Part shown: piece by piece, positions 36,351 to 48,857 of the stretch | Layout: each line of letters opens with the position of its first letter | Position numbering within the stretch: position 1 is the stretch's first letter | Assembly: GCA_905182995.1 (NCBI GenBank) | Contig: CAJJDP010000015.1 | Location: 496,001-560,000, forward strand | Length of the DNA: 64,000 bases | Reading direction: 5' to 3' | Origin: Paramecium octaurelia | Lineage: Eukaryota > Ciliophora > Oligohymenophorea > Peniculida > Parameciidae | Notes under the pieces: generated by a model | Database searches by the model: none | The model's input: the letters and a program-made list of their open reading frames with translations, nothing else | Told to the model about the DNA's origin: nothing | Position numbers and translations under genes: made by a program

Positions 36351-37152
36351 TTAAGAATTATTGAATGTGTTATATTAGAAAATATCATTCAATATAAAGC
36401 CTAATTTAATAGAATTTATTAATTATTTAAATATTATAAGGAAGCCCTTTTATTCAAAGTACAATAATATCTTTGAGCTATTAACAACAGTTTGAAGACT
36501 ATTATAAATTTAAAAATATGCATTATTATGGTATTGATACAAAAATTAAGTAAATAGAAATTTGAATTATTAATTTATTTTAATTTTATGATTTGTAATT
36601 ATTTAATAATTTACACAAAAACCTAAGAAAAACTTTCATATTTGATAATTTATAAAGTGATTTAACACAATTGTTATTAAGTATAAAATCTAGATAAAGG
36701 AATTTATAATGATTCTATTATTTATAAATGTAGATATTGATAAAAATATTGAATAAAATATTAAAAATTAGTTCTAAATAAAAAGCATTTAAGAGTTAGT
36801 GTTATTTTGAGTATATTAGCACTTAATCTCTTAAATTTTGACTGAATTTTATAAAATTCTTGGATTATTAAAGAAAATATTAAATTTGATAGTGTTTAAT
36901 ACATTTGTGTATAATTTTAAAATACATATGAACTAGACAAATGTCTTGCTATATTTATCTTCAACTCTAGGTTAGAGATAACATAATTAAATGAATAAAA
37001 TGTAAATATGAATCAGTTCCAGAGATTCTCTGATAATTAACATAATTATATAAAAGAGGAATCAAAGTAATAGTCTTAATATTTAAGATTAAAAATTTAG
37101 ATTGATTTTGATATATTAAGTTAATATTTATATGATTCTATATAGAAATATA
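36351..37152. other. Intergenic, very AT-rich
   Basis: About 800 bases have no convincing frame. A perfect short inverted repeat (AGTAGC-ATT-AGCTACT type) lies just right of it, near 37177-37192, inside the 3' coding end of the next gene. Nothing else is seen. Confidence 0.35.
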
Positions 37153-38753
37153 TCACACAGAAGGGGGCTTTTAAAGTAGCATTAGCTACTATTAGATAAA
37201 ATAATACTACAAGATCTATTCTTACAATTTTTATTATAGTAGGATTGAAAATGAATTGATTGGTGCATATGATTATTATTATAATTATTACTATTATTAT
37301 TAGAATTATTATTAATATTAAGTTCTATTTTAAATGAGTTCTTCTTCGACCTTGACTAATTTTTAAACTTTATCATAGTGTTCCATTTCTCGAATGTTAT
37401 TGAGTTTTTCCATTCTCTTTGATTATTCTTATTTTTCTTCCTCGAAGTTTTTAGTTGGTAATTTATCAAGATATTTTGTAAATGCAGATTTTCTTTCTGA
37501 ATGGGTTAATATTTTAGGTAGTTGTTGTTGAATAGGTTGTTCAGTTTGAATAGATTGTTATTGTTATTATTATTATTATTCTTCTTCTATATTCATATCT
37601 TATTATTATTCCTATTATTATTCTTATTCTTATTATTATTTAACAGATTGGTTGAATTAATCTTATGAATATTGATTCATTAATTCTTATAATTAAGGAT
37701 AGATTGATGAATAATCATCTGATGAAAATTCGAGTTTTTTAAATTAGGTTTCATCAAGATATTTTCTTTCAACAACGGATATCATACTTTGGCCAAAAAG
37801 TTGAGTTAAGGATTCCTCAATCTGAAATTAAATAATAAAGATTACCTTCTTTCTAATTCTATTGTTATTTGATTAAAAGACGATGATGTATTGAGATTAT
37901 TGATATTTTGACATTAATTGTTTTTAAAACTCAATTAGATAATTATCAGTTTCTAAATTATTTTAATAGTAGATATTTAAACATCTGGAGAACTTGAGTG
38001 CCATAAATAAGGGATGTTTTATCTAAAATAGATTGGAGTTTATACTTTATTTCTAATATTTGGGGCTGTTAAATAATTGTGTAATCCATTTTCATTATTT
38101 TCAATTGGAGCGTCAACTACATCGTTAAAATGTTTTTCTTTTTTACAGAAGTTGCGTTCTAGATAATTAGGTTCGAAAGGTTGGATATATTAGATTTGTC
38201 TGTGTTCATCACGAGCACTCTTTCTACTGTCGACAAAAACTGGTGGTGATTATAACCCTAGAATGATGTTCTCTCTCTCCTTCAGTAATATTAATAACTG
38301 AAATCTATGTCCTTAGTGATTATAAGTTGTGCTATTAAATTTTACGCCCTACGATTGATAATAATAAATACCGAAAAGAAGGCTTTACCATCTATAATGT
38401 CGTATTATGTTGTTCCTTCTAATCCTACTTCTTCAAAGAGATCATTCTATAACAACTTCACTGCCAGTAATTAAACCTAAAATTAGAATTAAATAAGATA
38501 CCTAGCAATTGATCCATTATGTGCATTCTTCATTCTATAAGGAAATTTTTACAGAAATGTTTGGAATATTCCAACTCTTATGCCAATTCCATCCTAGATC
38601 ATTTGTATATTTCAATTCTCTCTCGGTATCAATCTTCAATAAAACTGGTCCTTGATTAGGAGTCACCGTTTGTCTTAAATTGATGAAGGTATTTTTTGTT
38701 TTCAAAGTACTCTTACATTATGTCCATGTAAAACCTTTATGAAATTAAGCCAT
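37153..38753 (-). CDS. Putative DNA-binding protein with Q-rich C-terminus
   Basis: The protein has 501 residues with introns at 38477-38501, 38349-38371, 38023-38045 and 37822-37845. The N-terminal half contains DTERELKYTNDLGWNWHKSW and, after an intron, GVKFNSTTYNHQGHRFQLLI, LLKERENIILGLQSPPVFVD, SRKSARDEHR. A GxxFxLxIxL strand followed by SPPxxVxSRK is reminiscent of immunoglobulin-fold transcription factors (Runt/p53/NDT80-like), but I cannot assign a family. The C-terminal half has CAA/TAA-coded Gln runs and ends QQQLMLLQKPPSV. The reading frame is strongly supported; DNA binding is a weak inference. Confidence 0.6.
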
Positions 38754-39374
38754 TTGATTAAGAAGAATTTAAAATTATTTCAAGATTTTGTTTATTTCGA
38801 AATCCACTAATAAATACGCATATATCATCAATAAATTTATACTCTCAATTTGCATGTTTTATAATCAGCTGTTACCCAAAATGTATTGAATTGCATTTTT
38901 TCATACAAAAGACCCTGGCAATAAGATATAATCCAAAATATAAACAACACTTATTAAAAGCTTAGAAATAATTATAATTATAATGTAAACGATTAATTAA
39001 TAGGAATACAAAGCGAGTAAAAAATCCTAAATTGCCTATTGGAGAACACAGAGCAAATAAGGAAATAGTAATTTCTGAATACTTACTTCGTTAAAATAGA
39101 AACACTTATTTATTTTAATAAATACTAACTAATTTTGATTTCTACATAAAATTAAATAATTTCTAATTAAAATTGTAAAACTAATTTTAGAATACATTTG
39201 AGATTGCTTTGTCAAATTGATTTCTTCATAATAACACCTTGAGAATTTGTTTTAAAAGAATAATGTACAATTTTTAGAGTGAAAATGAATTATTTATATA
39301 ATAAATATTGGATTTATTGCAAAATATATATCATTTGTTAATTATCATATTAAATACAATAATACGCATCAATA
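38754..39374. other. Intergenic, divergent promoter region
   Basis: This 621-base AT-rich region lies between the Q-rich protein and the mitochondrial carrier. No gene is recognised. Confidence 0.4.
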
Positions 39375-40373
39375 ATGAGTGAAAATGTTCTTGAGAAGAA
39401 TTGGCTGACTAAAGTTGCTGATACTTTGTAACCATTTGCAATTGGTGGCTCATCTGGATGCGTGGCTACGTGTTTTATCTAGCCGGTTGACTTAGTCAAA
39501 GTTAGAATCCAGCTCAAATCAGAAAAATTGGGTCCTAATGCAGGTAGCGAAATCAGTCCATTTCGTGTCTTCTCTGAAATCTTAAAAGAAGGAGGTGTGT
39601 TGAGTTTTTGGAAAGGAATTGACTCAGCATTAGCTAGATAAGTATTTTACACTACCACTCGTATGGGAATTTATAAGACAATGTATTAAAGTTCAAAGCA
39701 AGCAAACAATGGAAAAGAGCCTTCATTTTTAGCTAAATCTTGGTGTTCAATTGTAGCAGGTTTCATTGGCTCATTGGCAGGTAATCCAGCTGATTTAGCT
39801 TTGGTCAGAATCTAGGCAGATAGCACGTTGCCTGTTGAAGAGAGAAGAGGATACAAAAATGTTTTTGATGCATTTTATAAAATTGTGAAAGATGAAGGAA
39901 TAGTAGCATTATGGAGAGGGTCGACTCCAACAGTTATTAGAGCAATTGTAATTAACGTGGCAATGTTGGGACCTTATGATGAGATAAAGGAACGATTAAA
40001 TCACTATTTTGGAACCAAAGATACTCAATAAACTCGATTATTGTATATTGTTAAAATATATTTCTAATAGAGCATCTGCAGCAGCTGGGTTTTTGAGTTC
40101 ATTTTGTGCTTTGCCTTTTGACAATGCAAAAACAAAAATGTAGAAAATGAAAAAGGATGCGGCAGGTGTATATCCTTATTCCTCTATTTTTGATGCGATG
40201 GGAAAAGTAAGAAACATGACTATTCATAGACAGCTAAAAGAGAAGGAATTGTGGGACTTTGGGTAGGATTTCCAACATTTTATTTCAGAATTGCACCACA
40301 CACAATGATTACTCTTTTAACTCAAGACTGGTTAACAGACAAGGTCAATTCATGGAGAAAAAAGAAACATTGA
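39375..40373 (+). CDS. Mitochondrial carrier, oxoglutarate/malate-type
   Basis: The protein has 315 residues with introns at 40043-40070 and 40207-40229. It has three carrier repeats: FIQPVDLVKVRIQLKSE, GNPADLALVRIQADSTLPVE and ALPFDNAKTKMQKMKK, each of the PxD/E-x-x-K/R-x-R/K form. Also seen are RRGYKNVFDAFYKIVKDEGI and LWRGSTPTVIRAIVINVAML. The last pair and the ADSTLP segment resemble 2-oxoglutarate/malate or dicarboxylate carriers (SLC25A11/A10). It would sit in the mitochondrial inner membrane with six helices. Substrate is inferred by resemblance only. Confidence 0.85.
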
Positions 40374-41160
40374 ATAATTATCATTCAATACAATAATTAT
40401 AAATTATATTATTATTATTAATATTCATAATAATAATAATTTGCATGAAATGAAAACTTGTTTATATATAAGTTTCATTCATCATTGATAATAATATATT
40501 CTCAATAATCTATTCAAAGTTAATAATGTTTTAAGATTAAAAAATTTATTATATTAATATAGAAAAAAAAGAGGAGATTAAAATACAGTAATTAAAATAC
40601 ATTAAAGATAATCTTAATTTTGATTCGAAAATTACACCTTTCAATTTTGGATGTTAGAATAATACTAAAAATAATTACCTATTTCGATATTCAAAGCTTT
40701 AATTGTTCTTCGATACTAAAAGAATAAAAATATTAATATTCTTAAAAAGAGTTCATTTAGAATATTTTATCATTTAAATTCATTTGCTTACTTTCTATAA
40801 CCTTTAAAAAGTATGATATAAACAATAAGGTAATTTGTAAAAAAAATACAAACTAATTTAGAGGTAATACTGACTACATTATTTTCTTTATATTTTATTT
40901 CTTGTAAACTACTGAATTTGATTGATATTCCTTGTAGAAGTAATTTAGTTTCTACTAAGGTATATCCTTTCATTACAAAAACACAAATTCATCTTTTTTA
41001 TTTTATTTCTTATTCCTTCTATGCTTTTGTAAATCGTCATGAATTTCAGACGTAAATTAGAAATTATTGATTATGATATCAGATATTTAATATAAATAAT
41101 GATCAGAAATTGAAATATTGCTTTTTCATAAAATTTTGTTTTCCATCAAATATTTTTATT
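40374..41160. other. Intergenic region, possible tiny minus-strand ORF
   Basis: AT-rich. A minus-strand frame at about 40770-40973 (MKGYTLVETKLLLQGISIKF...) would encode a 67-residue single-helix membrane peptide. It has no splice or homology support and may be chance. Nothing else is seen. Confidence 0.3.
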
Positions 41161-42510
41161 ATGATATGCTAAGATTAAAAGAAATTAGCTCTTGATTAGC
41201 TTCTCGGTTCCATGATTGGAGGAGGTTAATATTTTATTGGACTAAGTAATTGCGATGTCAATTCTTTTGATTTCCAATTACTTAAAGTGAGAGTTTTCAA
41301 TTTCACAAATTATGAACTCTTTTTTTTAACAGGCATCTATTCTTTAAATAGGAGCTGACACTTTTTTTGAGGTAATCCTTACATTTGAATAATTGTGAAT
41401 TAAATATTATTAATTATTATTATATTCAAGCAAAATTTATTTAGTTAATTTATCTGAAATTATCCGTTATCTATTTTTATATGCATTTATGCTTATAATT
41501 TTTGGAATTCAAGCATTAAGTATGGCTTAGAATTAAAAAATAAGTATAATTGATATGGACTTTTATCAACATTTGTAAAAAGAAAATAATTTAACTAAAA
41601 TGCTTTTATATTGAATTATATAATCATAATCATTTTTTGTTAAATCATAAATTATAATTACCATTTTGAACTCCTTTTCAATTTTACTATAAGGACTTAT
41701 CGTAATTTATTGAATAAACAGAGAAGTAGTCTAACAAGTGTGGGCTTGAAATGTTCTCCTTATTATTTGTGAGTTCATAGCAAATTTTTCACTTTTCATG
41801 TTTTAATGATAAAAACTATTCAGAATCAATCTAATTATACTATCCATATTATTATTTCTCTGAATTATTTATTTTCAAAGATTGATGCTATAAGAATATA
41901 TGTATATTGTATGAAAATTCAAAATATACCTTCATACTATATGATCTATTATTGAATTCTGTGTTTGGAAACTTAAATTCTGTAATTTTTTCAAGCTTCT
42001 ATTGTTAACTTAAAAGAAAAAGGTATCAATAAAAAGAATAGATATGCTACTCAATTGATAAGAAAGTAATTCATATTTATGTTTTAATGTTCTTCTAACA
42101 ATCTTTTACATTCGCAAAAACATTCATATAATTTTTATAATATTTTTGCGTCATTAGATGTAAAAACAATCTCAAGAAATGTGTTCAGATTGAGAATTTT
42201 AGTATTGGCTTAATTAGGCCTAGACTGAGTTTTCATTACAACAATATCATGTTGAATGAATAGGTTACTTAAACTTAATTAACCAATCTGGAGATAGAGA
42301 ATTTACTTCCTTCCTGATTGAGCCCGACCTTAATAAAAATAATCTTGCATTATTCTTATTTTTTATCTGCCTGATAATTCCAATTACTTTGATTGCACTA
42401 GCTACTAGGTTTAATTTGGAAATTCTTTAAAAAATTGGAATTATAACATTACTAATAAAATATTTTCTTTATTTAATTTTACAATATATACAAAGCATCT
42501 GATCCTTCTA
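41161..42510 (+). CDS. Probable membrane protein, exon structure unresolved
   Basis: Several plus-strand pieces look coding but I could not join all of them. They are an N-terminal piece from ATG 41161 (MICQDQKKLALDQLLGSMIG), a piece near 41480 (FMLIIFGIQALSMAQNQKIS), and a long piece at about 41890-42505. In the last piece an intron of about 35 nt removes an in-frame TGA and gives RPRLSYLNLINQSGDREFTS. A transmembrane helix follows (LALFLFFICLIIPITLIALA). A further frame from ATG 42613 (MEIFNATQPTVQIPTEILTF) may be another exon or gene. No family is recognised. The gene runs into the assembly duplication, so its right part appears twice. Confidence 0.35.
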
Positions 42511-42849
42511 CACATTTATATATATATTCACATCTAAATTCTAAAAACTTTTGCATTGTATCTAGTAATTTTGGTTTATTTGTTAACTAATAATTTTTAT
42601 AAATACAAATAAAATGGAAATTTTTAATGCAACTTAGCCAACTGTTTAAATTCCAACAGAGATCCTAACTTTTAGTAGGCACATTATACATAATGTATAT
42701 GAGTAGAATTATATAGTAACATTAATAGATGTTTAGTTTTATATTTTAAACATTAATACATTTAATGACGTCGCGAACTTATTTATTAAAATACAGAGCA
42801 AAAATATATCAATAAAATTAGATATTTGATAAATTTATACAAGAATATT
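41497..42849 (+). repeat. First copy of exact 1,353-bp direct duplication (N at 42850)
   Basis: Bases 41497-42849 recur at 42851-44203 at a constant offset of 1,354, with one N between the copies. As at 9386, both outer flanks are unique. The duplication contains most of the unresolved membrane-protein gene. Confidence 0.95.
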
Positions 42850-42850
42850 N

Positions 42851-44203
42851 AATTTTTGGAATTCAAGCATTAAGTATGGCTTAGAATTAAAAAATAAGTA
42901 TAATTGATATGGACTTTTATCAACATTTGTAAAAAGAAAATAATTTAACTAAAATGCTTTTATATTGAATTATATAATCATAATCATTTTTTGTTAAATC
43001 ATAAATTATAATTACCATTTTGAACTCCTTTTCAATTTTACTATAAGGACTTATCGTAATTTATTGAATAAACAGAGAAGTAGTCTAACAAGTGTGGGCT
43101 TGAAATGTTCTCCTTATTATTTGTGAGTTCATAGCAAATTTTTCACTTTTCATGTTTTAATGATAAAAACTATTCAGAATCAATCTAATTATACTATCCA
43201 TATTATTATTTCTCTGAATTATTTATTTTCAAAGATTGATGCTATAAGAATATATGTATATTGTATGAAAATTCAAAATATACCTTCATACTATATGATC
43301 TATTATTGAATTCTGTGTTTGGAAACTTAAATTCTGTAATTTTTTCAAGCTTCTATTGTTAACTTAAAAGAAAAAGGTATCAATAAAAAGAATAGATATG
43401 CTACTCAATTGATAAGAAAGTAATTCATATTTATGTTTTAATGTTCTTCTAACAATCTTTTACATTCGCAAAAACATTCATATAATTTTTATAATATTTT
43501 TGCGTCATTAGATGTAAAAACAATCTCAAGAAATGTGTTCAGATTGAGAATTTTAGTATTGGCTTAATTAGGCCTAGACTGAGTTTTCATTACAACAATA
43601 TCATGTTGAATGAATAGGTTACTTAAACTTAATTAACCAATCTGGAGATAGAGAATTTACTTCCTTCCTGATTGAGCCCGACCTTAATAAAAATAATCTT
43701 GCATTATTCTTATTTTTTATCTGCCTGATAATTCCAATTACTTTGATTGCACTAGCTACTAGGTTTAATTTGGAAATTCTTTAAAAAATTGGAATTATAA
43801 CATTACTAATAAAATATTTTCTTTATTTAATTTTACAATATATACAAAGCATCTGATCCTTCTACACATTTATATATATATTCACATCTAAATTCTAAAA
43901 ACTTTTGCATTGTATCTAGTAATTTTGGTTTATTTGTTAACTAATAATTTTTATAAATACAAATAAAATGGAAATTTTTAATGCAACTTAGCCAACTGTT
44001 TAAATTCCAACAGAGATCCTAACTTTTAGTAGGCACATTATACATAATGTATATGAGTAGAATTATATAGTAACATTAATAGATGTTTAGTTTTATATTT
44101 TAAACATTAATACATTTAATGACGTCGCGAACTTATTTATTAAAATACAGAGCAAAAATATATCAATAAAATTAGATATTTGATAAATTTATACAAGAAT
44201 ATT
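42851..44203 (+). repeat. Second copy of exact 1,353-bp direct duplication
   Basis: This partner of 41497-42849 is followed after 15 bases by the 3' end of the NAAA-like hydrolase gene. Any gene called inside it repeats the call in the first copy. Confidence 0.95.
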
Positions 44204-44218
44204 TACATCAATAAATTA

Positions 44219-45319
44219 TCAATTATCAGTTTAGGTAATACTAGGCTATCCAAATGCTATCAACCTATTATATTTAGTATTCATTATAATAGTATAGAAA
44301 GTGCCTTCATTATGAATGGGATATGTGTCCATTACAGTAAAAACTCCGAATTCATTCCTTAGATTAGTTTGTAATTAGCCTAACAAGTTCTCTGCAATGG
44401 TTCTTCTTTAATCGTTTTAAGGGTCAGGTAACCAATGATCATAATTGGTTTACACCAAGTACTAATAATTGGATTAACCGAGAATTGAAGTATTCAAACT
44501 TATGGTTGGATTCATATCAAATGGATCTTTGGAGATGATTACTCCCTAATTTCTGCTGGTTCCTCCAATAACATTATAAATAGCACAAGCTACTTGATTT
44601 TGTTCTAAGTATAAGACAACTCTATGAAAAGTATTCAAATTATCATTAACTAACACATGCCTATATTCCCAAGCTAAAGAGGGTACTCCTAATTAAATGA
44701 AAGTAAGGAGCTGATCTTTACTGATGGGATCACTAAATTTCCAATTTTAATCAAGGGATGCAACATTGTATTTAAGTAAGGTAGAGAACCCTACTTTGAA
44801 CCATTACCAGTCAACTGACTCACCTAGATATTTATCATCCTTTTTTATGATTAGATGTAAGACCATATTTCTAGCTTATGCAGGGGCTTATTCCATATTT
44901 CTTCCATGTATAATTTAATCGCCAACTGAGAGTAGAACACCTGTGCTTTCAATCATTTCACCTGAGATATGACTGATTTCGTGAAAATATGCCCATGCAG
45001 ATAAATATTCAAATGTTATTTCACTTCTATTGAGCTCTTCCACAATACCATCTAATTCCGATGAATATTCAGGATAATGGGTTCTAATTGCGTTTGCTAT
45101 TGTTGAATAGTCGTCTGTATTCAAGATATAGAATGTGGTTTTATTGTGAAATTCAAAGACTGGACCAAAAGAATTTTCATATCCATGCAAGTCAAGGATG
45201 GTTCTGACTGCTTATTTCCATCTTTATTTTGGGGTAGCACTTAGGTCGATCTCAACTTCAGGCAAATAGCTGAAACTTGTCACTGTTGACAAAAACATAA
45301 ATAATATTCCGTATTGCAT
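44219..45319 (-). CDS. Acid ceramidase/NAAA-like amidase with Ser at the nucleophile position
   Basis: This intronless gene encodes 366 residues. It begins MQYGILFMFLSTVTSFS, a signal peptide. The family N-terminal beta subunit signature is present (VEIDLSATPKQRWKQAV). The core motif reads MIESTGVLLSVGDQIIHGRN followed by MEQAP, where acid ceramidase and NAAA have CTSIVA...HGRNMD; the expected catalytic Cys aligns with Ser here. Later motifs fit: YNVIGGTSRNQGVIISKDP and QTNYDHWLPDPQNDQRR. Family members are lysosomal Ntn-hydrolases that cleave N-acyl amides and self-process at the Cys. A Ser nucleophile or an inactive paralogue are both possible. Confidence 0.82.
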
Positions 45320-45534
45320 TATAATTAATATTATTTTGTAATAATTCGATAGTTAAATAACATTTCCTGATGACTTCATTTATTTAATTAATTAATTTAC
45401 TTTTAATAGATTATATCATTTCTAATTTTATATTTGTTATATAATTCTGTTTAAATTTAGTCGATTCTTTAATTAATACTTTTCAACCTTAAAATTTATA
45501 TATGTTATTTAAACATTAAATTAAAATATTAAAA

Positions 45535-46999
45535 ATGGGTTGCTGCTTCACGAAAAAAAAGAACCAACTCAAACCCACTAAAGCATATGAATACATCAAT
45601 AAAACTAATCAAAATGAGAGGCAATAAGAACTTGAATAATCATTTATTTAAGATGTGGAAGTTATAATAATTGATAATAAGGAAGAGGAATTGGAGAGAC
45701 ACTCACTCAAATCAACTTCAGAGTATTATTTATTGAATATCACGAATAGTATTCACAATTGGGAATAAGGGGAAGTACTTGGTTAAGGTGCTTTTGGAAA
45801 GGTAGTGATGGGACTCTAGAAGAATGGATAAATTATGGCTGTGAAATAAGTATTCATTTAAAATCAAATTGACGATGTATTATATATGAATATTGTAGAA
45901 AGTGAGACAATTATAAAAAGAAATTGAAATGCTGAGCAAATTATAGCATCCAAATATTGTACGCTATATTGGTTGCGAATAGAAAAACCAATTCATAAAT
46001 ATATTCCTGGAATATGTCAGTGGAGGCTCAGTCTCAACTTTGCTAGAAAGATTTGGATGTTTTAGGGAGAGACTTATCAAAACATATTTGAAATAAATAC
46101 TGTTAGGATTAAGTTATTTACATGCAAGAAATGTCATCCATAGAGATATCAAAGGAGGAAACATCCTTATTGATAATTCTGGTCGATGTAAACTAGCAGG
46201 TAATTTCAATCTAATTTTAGATTTTGGCAGCAGTAAGTAATTGAACGATATAACACACGATAGTATAGGATCCATCTGTGGAACTCCCAATTTCATGGCT
46301 CCTGAAGTAATTAATCAGGAATAGTATGGTAAAAAGGCAGATATCTGGAGTCTTGGTTGTACCATAATCGAAATGGCTACTGGATAACCACCTTACTCTG
46401 AGTATAAGGATGCCATTGCAATCATGGTGAAAATAGGCAAATCAACCAAACCACCCCCAATTCCAGACTAATTACAATCTACTGAAGCCAAAGATTTCCT
46501 ATCTAAATGTTTATAAATAGATCCTAAAAAAAGAGCGACCGCAGATGAACTTTTAAAGCATCCATTTCTAGAAGAGCCTAAATAACATTCAATGTTGAAA
46601 AAGACTCCCTCTTACACAATAAATTAGAAATAACCACAATCCCATAAATATCAACCTAAAAATTCATTTTTGTTGGATGCTGAGAGTCAAGATCAACAAA
46701 TCGAACCCGTCTCACCCTAATTTCAAGGATAGCAAGGCTAATCTTCTACTGAAACTAACTAAATTAAGGTCAAAAAGAAGAAGGAGAAACCTCAATATCA
46801 ATTAGTAATAGAACCAGAATAGAATGATTGTATTCTAACAGGATAGGAAACTAATATAGTGGATAATCGAGATAAGTTTCAATTCTCAGAGTTTAATGAG
46901 CTCAATCCTAAAGAGCCATACATAAAACCATTTAATAAAGAGAACTAAGATAATTTATAAAAAGAGTTGGACCTAATCCTAGGTTAATACATAAGTTGA
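45535..46999 (+). CDS. MEKK/STE11-type protein kinase with lipid-anchor N-terminus
   Basis: The protein has 473 residues with introns at 45877-45898 and 46200-46220. It starts MGCCFTKKK, a myristoylation plus palmitoylation signal with a basic patch. The kinase domain covers about residues 78-335: [61 protein letters not shown] and [28 protein letters not shown]. The GGSVSxLL and HRDIKGGN motifs are those of MAP kinase kinase kinases (MEKK/STE11/NPK1). All catalytic residues are present. The C-terminal 140 residues are Q/P-rich and unstructured. Confidence 0.9.
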
Positions 47000-47683
47000 G
47001 ATACTCAACAAATTGATTATAATTTCTCTCTTAATTAATATGGTGTTATTTATTATAGAATTATCATAAAATGCTTTTTATATAATATCAGTTACAGCAT
47101 TCGTCTAATAATTCCAAATTTAAACCTAAAAGTAATAGTTCTCCCTTTTATGACTGCAGAATTAATTAACAACATAATTTTTATGCCTAAGAGATGAGTT
47201 TGAGTGTTTACTATTCTTATTTTAATGTAGCCAAATCAACCAAAACAATAATAATATTGTTTTTCTAAATTAAATTTCATCTGTTGCTCAAATTTATTCT
47301 CCTATCTCTGATTAAGAACCCTTTTGGGTCTCTATTAGCTTTATTTAGAAAATCAAAATCCCTTGCAATTCTCTTTTTAATAACCTATTTTATGGGAAAT
47401 TTCAATAATGTTGCTTTTCTCTTTGATATTATTTTCATACTGATCTTAATGCTAGGATCAAATATTATTTGACAATACTTGATAATATTTAAGATGTGAT
47501 TGTAAATCTTACAAATAAGACTATAGGAAGACATCAGTAATTTAAATGTATTATTACATTTATGCCAGTCTTTTCAATGTATTCTTTTAACTTTTGTTGT
47601 AATGCTCAAATAAATAGTTGAAATAACTAATTTTGGCATTTCTATTTATTTGAAAAGAAATTAATAAACTAACATCAAATAGA
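47000..47683. other. Intergenic, possible small minus-strand ORF
   Basis: A minus-strand frame at 47277-47438 would encode a 53-residue very basic peptide (MKIISKRKATLLKFPIKQVI...). It may be an exon of something larger or chance. The rest is AT-rich without visible structure. Confidence 0.3.
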
Positions 47684-47893
47684 ATGAGTCGAGCATAAAT
47701 TTAATATTTGGTTAAAAAGCAGCAATATTCAATAGATGATGATATGATTAGAGTAATCTTCAATAGCTTATTTTGGAGTCTTGATAATTAAATTTCAATT
47801 GTAATAATTCAAATTATAATAAATGATTAATATGAATTATAGAATTAATGTATAAATATTATCAAGATTGGCATTCAAAGCACTTTCTAATGA
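47684..47893 (+). CDS. Short hypothetical protein
   Basis: This 69-residue frame opens MSRAQIQYLVKKQQYSIDDD and continues MIRVIFNSLFWSLDNQ, which reads like protein, with several TAA/TAG glutamines before TGA at 47891-47893. The second half is hydrophobic and lower quality, and may be intronic. It overlaps the convergent HTH gene by 32 bases. No family is recognised. Confidence 0.3.
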
Positions 47894-48857
47894 TCATGCC
47901 TACTTGCTATTGAAACTGCTTTATTTAAGAGTCTCTTTATTAAATTTTTTAAAGAAGTTTCATCTAAAAAATAGTTTGATTGGTCAACTAGTTCAATTAA
48001 TCTAAGATATAAGGATTGCTTTCTGATTTGGTTTCAACATTCTTAAGAAATTATTAGATTTAAGTGTAATTTATTTAAAATGGTACTTCATTTTCAATTT
48101 TATTATGATTATTATAATTATTAGTTTAATTACTATTGTTATTGTTGTTATTATTACTATTATTATTATTATTATTGATATTAATATGAATTTGATTGTT
48201 TTGCTTAATATTTTCTTTAGTGGTTTTCTTGTTAAATGTAATTTACCCTTCTCTAATTTTGGACGTCACTAAATGCAAGCCCATATTTAATCCTCTTAAG
48301 ATATTATCAGGGGCACGCTCATCATTTTATGTTTAACTCTATTGGGACTGTAAATGGTAGCAACTGGTTTGGAATTCGCCTAATTGCTGAGTAACTTCTT
48401 AAACAACCTTCTTTTAGATGTTGAATTCTTCGTTCACACTTAGTTCTTTGTCCTCTGTATATAACTAATTTAATATATGAAATTTGATGCCATACTTTTG
48501 CATATTTGGCATTTTCGTAAGTTTAATGCTTATTTCCAAAAGGGTCCAAAATAACAATTCTAATTTTTGATTCAATTTCAACTCTTTCTCTTCTAGAAGT
48601 TTTTTTCTCACTTCTCCCCTCTAATTCATAAGTAAGCAAAATGGCTTTGCATGTGCAAGGTTTCGTTTGGAACTTTTAAGCCACCTAAATCTGATTCAAA
48701 TTGCTACTTCGGAAAGAGGGATTTTCTCCACAGTTAATGCATGCAAAATTTATGCACGTAATTCGGAAGAAATTTTGTTGTAAGGGCGCTTAGTCCTTGC
48801 AGTATCATCAGTAGTCTACAGAGATTATATGACAGCTCCTTTGAGATCCTATTCCAT
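47862..48857 (-). CDS. HTH (Psq/homeodomain-like) protein with Asn-rich linker
   Basis: The protein has 313 residues with introns of 23 and 31 nt. The N-terminus reads RTKRPYNKISSELRAQILHA, LTVEKIPLSEVAQKF and CKAILLTYELEGRSEKKTSR. The pattern basic-Y-x-K-[IV]-S-x-E-x-R-x-x-I, then an HTH with EVAxKF and an EGRxxKK end, is that of transposase-type/pipsqueak-like helix-turn-helix domains that are common in ciliates. A central Asn run (about 48130-48180 on this strand) and a C-terminal coiled coil (QMKLLQKIQQRDSQIKQFQQ) follow. DNA binding and possible transposon origin are inferences; no DDE catalytic domain is present. Confidence 0.65.
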
